Shown: piece after piece, positions 2,575 through 5,362 of the stretch
Position numbering within the stretch: position 1 is the first letter of the stretch
How the letters are laid out: every line of letters begins with the position of its first letter
Assembly (NCBI GenBank): GCA_036514635.1
Contig: DATBWU010000360.1
Span: forward strand, 1 to 5,362
DNA: 5,362 nucleotides
From: DASSFZ01 sp036514635
GTDB taxonomy: Bacteria; Chloroflexota; Anaerolineae; Fen-1058
Direction of reading: 5' to 3'
Translations under genes and position numbers: made by a program
The notes under the pieces: generated by a model
Seen by the model: only the letters and a program-made list of their open reading frames with translations
What the model was told of the DNA's origin: nothing
Database searches by the model: none

Positions 2575-5362
2575 CCCGTTGGGGCCGTGCTGGTGGTCGG
2601 CGGCGGCATCGCCGGTATGCAGGCGTCGCTCGACCTGGCCGAGCAGGGTTTCCGCGTGTACCTGGTCGAGACGCAGTCGGCCCTCGGCGGACACATGGCT
2701 CGGCTGGACAAGACCTTCCCCACCAACGACTGCGCCATGTGCAACCTCTCGCCTCGGCTGATCGAGACCGGCCGACATCTCAACATCGAAGTCCTGACCG
2801 ACACCGAAGTGGTCGATGTGACGGGCGAGGTCGGGCACTTCACGGCCACGCTGCGACGGAAGCCCCGCTACATTGATCCGCTCAAGTGCATCGGGTGTGG
2901 CGACTGCGCCGAAGTTTGCCCGGTGTCGCTGCCTGATCTTTACGAACAAGGATTGAAGACGCGCAAAGCGGCGTATCGCCTGTACGCGCAGGCCGTGCCC
3001 GCCGCTTACGCCATCGAGAAGCAGGGCACTGCGCCGTGCCGCGATGCCTGCCCCGCCGGACAACGCGCCCAGGGCTATATCGCGCTGATCGCCGAGGGGC
3101 GCTACCGCGAGGCCTTCCGCGTCATCAAGGAGGACAATCCCTTCCCCAGCGTGTGCGGTCGCACGTGTCACCACCCTTGCGAAGGGAGTTGCACACGCGC
3201 CTTGATCGATCAGGCTGTCGGCATCATGTCGCTCAAGCGGTTTGTGGTGGACTACGCGCTGGCGTATGGCCGCGAGCGAGTCGAGCCGGCTGCGCGCACG
3301 CGGCCGGAATGGGTGGCGATTGTCGGGGCGGGGCCGGCCGGCCTGACGGCGGCTCACGACCTGAGCAAAATGGGCTACGGCGTCACCGTGTACGAAGCGT
3401 TGCCCGTCGCCGGCGGCATGATGCGCGTCGGCATCCCGGCGCATCGATTGCCCAAGGGCGTGCTTCAGCAAGACATCGACGACATCCTGGCGCTGGGTGT
3501 GGTGCTCAAAACCGGCTCGCCCGTCAAAGACCCGACCGCATTACTCAAGCAAGGCTACAACGCGGTGTGTCTGGCGACCGGTATTTCCTCGCGCGACCAT
3601 TCACTTGGCGTGGAAGGCGAAGACGCCGAGGGGGTCATCTCGGCCGCAACCTTCTTGCGCAAGATCAACCTGGGCGAGCCGATCACGATCGGGAACCGCG
3701 TGGCCGTGCTGGGCGGAGGGATCACGGCCCTCGACGCGGCCTCGGTCGCCCGGCGGTTGGGGGCCGAGCAAGTCAATCTCGTCTTCGATCGCCCGCGCGG
3801 CGAGTTGCCGGCCTACCAGTGGGAGATGGCTGCCATCGACGCAGAGGGCATCCATGTATTTGAGCGGGCAATCGCCACACGCATCCTGACCGAGAACGGC
3901 AAAGTGGTCGGCGTGGAACTGGCGCAAGCCGGTGAGGGAATGGAAACGGACGCGCGTGGCCGCCGCCGCCCGAAGGCCAAACCGGGCAGCGAGTTCGTTA
4001 TCCAGGTAGAGACCGTGATCGGCACAGTGGGCCAGTATTCCGACCTCAGCTTCCTCGACTCCGGCTTCGACGACCTGGCCGTGGATCGAAAGACGCTGGC
4101 GAGCGACATCCCCGGCCTGTTCGTGGTCGGTGGCCGCAAGACAGGCGCCAGCTACATCATCGAGGCGGTCGCGCTCGGCCACCGGGTCGCCACTTCGATC
4201 CATCGCTATTTGCAGGGCCAGCCGCTCGCCCAACCCGATCCGCCGGCCCCGCCCGTCGTCAAGTTCACGCGCGAAGAGCTGGCCCAACGCGTGGCGCGGG
4301 GCGAGATCAAACTGCAGCCCAGAGTCGAATCGGCGCTGCTGCCCGTCGCGGAGCGAGTGACCAGCTTCCGCGAAGTCGTGCTGGGCCTGTCCGAACACCA
4401 GGCCCGCGCCGAGGCGCAGCGCTGCCTGCAATGCGGCCTGTGCTCGGAATGTCTGGCCTGCGTGTACGCCTGCGGCGTGAATGCGATCGACCACAACATG
4501 GTCGCTGGCGAAGAGCGCATCAGCGTCGGCGCGGTCATCCTCGCGCCCGGTTACCAGGTTTACAACGCACAACTCTCGGAAGAGTTCGGCTTCGGGCGTT
4601 ATCCGAATGTCGTGACCGCGCTGCAATTCGAGCGGCTCCTGTCGGCCTCCGGCCCGACGGGCGGCCACGTCCGCCGCCCCTCGGACGGCGCGCGCCCGAA
4701 GAAGATCGCTTTCCTCCAGTGTATCGGCTCGCGTGATCAAACGCACGACTACTGCTCGGCGGTGTGCTGCATGTATGCCACCAAAGAAGCGCTCATGGCT
4801 AAAGAGCACGAGCCGGATACCGAAGTCCACGTATTCCTGATGGATATGCGCGCGTTCTCCAAAGGCTACTGGAGTTACTTCGAGCGCGCGCGCAACCGCT
4901 ATGGCATCCAGTACACGCGATGCCGTGTCAGTGCCCTACGAGAAGACCCGAACACGCACAACCTTGTCATCCGTTATCAAAGCAGTGAGCAGTGGTCAGT
5001 TGCCAGTGAGCAGTGGCCAGTTGCCGGTGAGCAGTGGTCAGTTGCCAGTGAGCAGTGGTCAGTGAGCAGTGATCAGTCAGCGGAAGACAGATTGGTAACG
5101 AATCGCCGTTCACTGATCACTGATTTACCGACTACTGGTTCACTGCTCACTGAAGAATTCGATCTCGTCGTCCTCTCCGTCGGCATGGAGATGTCGGAAT
5201 CGGTGCGTAAGTTGGGGCAGCGCCTCGGCGTCGAATTGGACGAGTACGGATTCTGCCACACGGGGGAGAGGGGCGAGTTTCAAACTCGCCCGTACCCGCG
5301 CCCTCGCCCGTACCCGCGCCCTCGCCCGTACCCGCGCCCGTACCCGCGGCCTCGCCCGTACC
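2563..5362 (+). CDS. hdrA: HdrA-like FAD/iron-sulfur oxidoreductase with embedded GltD-like domain (3' end outside window)
   Basis: An open frame of 933 codons continues past the window edge. HdrA part 1: Rossmann GGGIAG (13-18), LGGHMARLDKTFPTNDCAMC (Cys57, Cys60), and a ferredoxin motif Cys109/112/115/119. Residues about 150-550 are a GltD/NfnB-like domain: N-terminal cluster Cys159/163 and Cys198/202/206/210, FAD motif GAGPAG (255-260), NAD(P) motif GGGITA (384-389), and GGRKTGASYIIEA near its end. HdrA then resumes with Cys621/624/627/630/633/637, GRYPNVVTALQFERLLSASG and YCSAVCCMYATKEA (Cys731, 735, 736). HdrA is the flavin electron hub of heterodisulfide-reductase-type complexes, and the fused domain suggests NAD(P)H as a partner. 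Two in-frame repeat insertions interrupt the C-terminal HdrA region: residues 807-863, and from about residue 901 onward. ATG 2563 has GAGG at good spacing; ATG 2542, overlapping the kinase stop as ATGA, would add seven residues. Whether the product is active depends on the unseen 3' part. Confidence 0.92.
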   Translation, partial: MKDKPVGAVLVVGGGIAGMQASLDLAEQGFRVYLVETQSALGGHMARLDKTFPTNDCAMCNLSPRLIETGRHLNIEVLTDTEVVDVTGEVGHFTATLRRKPRYIDPLKCIGCGDCAEVCPVSLPDLYEQGLKTRKAAYRLYAQAVPAAYAIEKQGTAPCRDACPAGQRAQGYIALIAEGRYREAFRVIKEDNPFPSVCGRTCHHPCEGSCTRALIDQAVGIMSLKRFVVDYALAYGRERVEPAARTRPEWVAIVGAGPAGLTAAHDLSKMGYGVTVYEALPVAGGMMRVGIPAHRLPKGVLQQDIDDILALGVVLKTGSPVKDPTALLKQGYNAVCLATGISSRDHSLGVEGEDAEGVISAATFLRKINLGEPITIGNRVAVLGGGITALDAASVARRLGAEQVNLVFDRPRGELPAYQWEMAAIDAEGIHVFERAIATRILTENGKVVGVELAQAGEGMETDARGRRRPKAKPGSEFVIQVETVIGTVGQYSDLSFLDSGFDDLAVDRKTLASDIPGLFVVGGRKTGASYIIEAVALGHRVATSIHRYLQGQPLAQPDPPAPPVVKFTREELAQRVARGEIKLQPRVESALLPVAERVTSFREVVLGLSEHQARAEAQRCLQCGLCSECLACVYACGVNAIDHNMVAGEERISVGAVILAPGYQVYNAQLSEEFGFGRYPNVVTALQFERLLSASGPTGGHVRRPSDGARPKKIAFLQCIGSRDQTHDYCSAVCCMYATKEALMAKEHEPDTEVHVFLMDMRAFSKGYWSYFERARNRYGIQYTRCRVSALREDPNTHNLVIRYQSSEQWSVASEQWPVAGEQWSVASEQWSVSSDQSAEDRLVTNRRSLITDLPTTGSLLTEEFDLVVLSVGMEMSESVRKLGQRLGVELDEYGFCHTGERGEFQTRPYPRPRPYPRPRPYPRPYPRPRPY
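4981..5151. repeat. In-frame 171-bp heptamer insertion within hdrA
   Basis: Bases 4984-5081 are fourteen phased AGTNNNC-type heptamers, mostly cycling through AGTGAGC, AGTGGTC (or AGTGGCC) and AGTTGCC, which gives a 21-base super-period. After a 26-base spacer, reverse-form GNNNACT units follow (GTTCACT, GATCACT, GACTACT, GTTCACT, GCTCACT) up to 5151. AGTGATCAGT (5068-5077) is an exact inverted repeat of 5112-5121, and CACTGCTCACT (5141-5151) is complementary to AGTGAGCAGTG copies such as 5047-5057. The insert is 57 codons with no stop; the 21-base period encodes SEQWSVA repeats. Conserved HdrA sequence (NLVIRYQ before, EEFDLVVLSVGME after) flanks it directly. Confidence 0.88.
5271..5291. repeat. 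Perfect 10-bp palindrome at the left edge of the second hdrA insertion
   Basis: GGGCGAGTTT (5271-5280) and AAACTCGCCC (5282-5291) are exact reverse complements around a single C. The palindrome directly precedes and overlaps the CGCCCGTACCCG repeat, and begins eight bases after the last recognisable HdrA codon block (GFCHT). It may be the end of a small REP- or MITE-like element. Confidence 0.75.
5287..5362. repeat. GC-rich 18/12-nt tandem repeat in hdrA encoding RPYPRP units
   Basis: Two full 18-nt units (5287-5304 and 5305-5322) of CGCCCGTACCCGCGCCCT are followed by a 12-nt short unit (5323-5334), a variant 18-nt unit with CGGCCT (5335-5352) and a partial unit cut by the window edge. All unit lengths are multiples of three, so the hdrA frame stays open and reads RPYPRP repeatedly, a Pro/Arg/Tyr-rich tract foreign to HdrA. 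The true right end lies outside the window. Confidence 0.88.

Noticed and set aside
3036..3863. 275-codon plus-strand frame in a second register over hdrA.
   Set aside because: It overlaps the GltD-like domain of hdrA, has Arg/Gly-rich composition and no motifs; the hdrA frame holds all the conserved cysteines and nucleotide-binding loops.
3601..4830. Long open frame on the minus strand, 409 codons, opposite hdrA.
   Set aside because: It lies entirely antisense to a well-supported HdrA/GltD gene. High-GC codon bias commonly leaves such frames open, and its translation is Arg/Ala/His-rich with no recognisable motif.

Overview
The window is a GC-rich bacterial segment with every supported gene on the + strand. 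It carries an electron-transfer module of the heterodisulfide-reductase type with its own two-component regulator, and repetitive DNA cuts into it in several places. The gene content (soluble HdrA/MvhD proteins, a soluble CRP-like sensor kinase, a free-standing four-helix-bundle gene) and the AGTNNNC-type heptamer repeats fit an anaerobic or facultative member of Chloroflexota, perhaps an Anaerolineae-like lineage. That placement is an inference of moderate to low confidence.

Layout. Bases 1-42 are a tandem heptamer array that runs off the left edge. A PF05635-type four-helix-bundle gene follows (57-413, or from 51). Bases 409-506 are a second array of fourteen 7-nt units that changes orientation in the middle and can fold into a long hairpin. 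It supplies the stop codon of the first gene and the likely ribosome binding site of the next. Bases 510-950 encode an MvhD-like iron-sulfur subunit (146 codons) with an in-frame TGA at 714-716. The TGA lies where a conserved Cys is expected and is followed by a bacterial SECIS-like hairpin, so I read it as selenocysteine. A single-domain response regulator (964-1359) and a soluble histidine kinase with an N-terminal CRP/FNR-like sensor domain (1352-2545) follow, overlapping by 8 bases. From 2563 (or 2542) to the right edge runs a very large HdrA-like flavoprotein with a complete GltD/NfnB-like NAD(P)H-oxidoreductase domain embedded in it. It is still open at base 5362.

How the genes fit together (inference from family knowledge). 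MvhD passes electrons between a donor enzyme and HdrA. HdrA carries FAD and several [4Fe-4S] clusters, and the GltD-like domain gives it a second flavin and an NAD(P)H site, which suggests a pyridine-nucleotide-linked bifurcating or confurcating complex. The kinase and regulator, encoded between the two redox subunits, probably sense a cytoplasmic signal linked to this metabolism.

The most unusual points are the probable selenocysteine in MvhD, the two in-frame repeat insertions in the C-terminal half of HdrA (57 codons of heptamer array at 4981-5151, and an RPYPRP-type repeat from about 5263 onward), and the four-helix-bundle gene bracketed by the same heptamer family that invaded hdrA.
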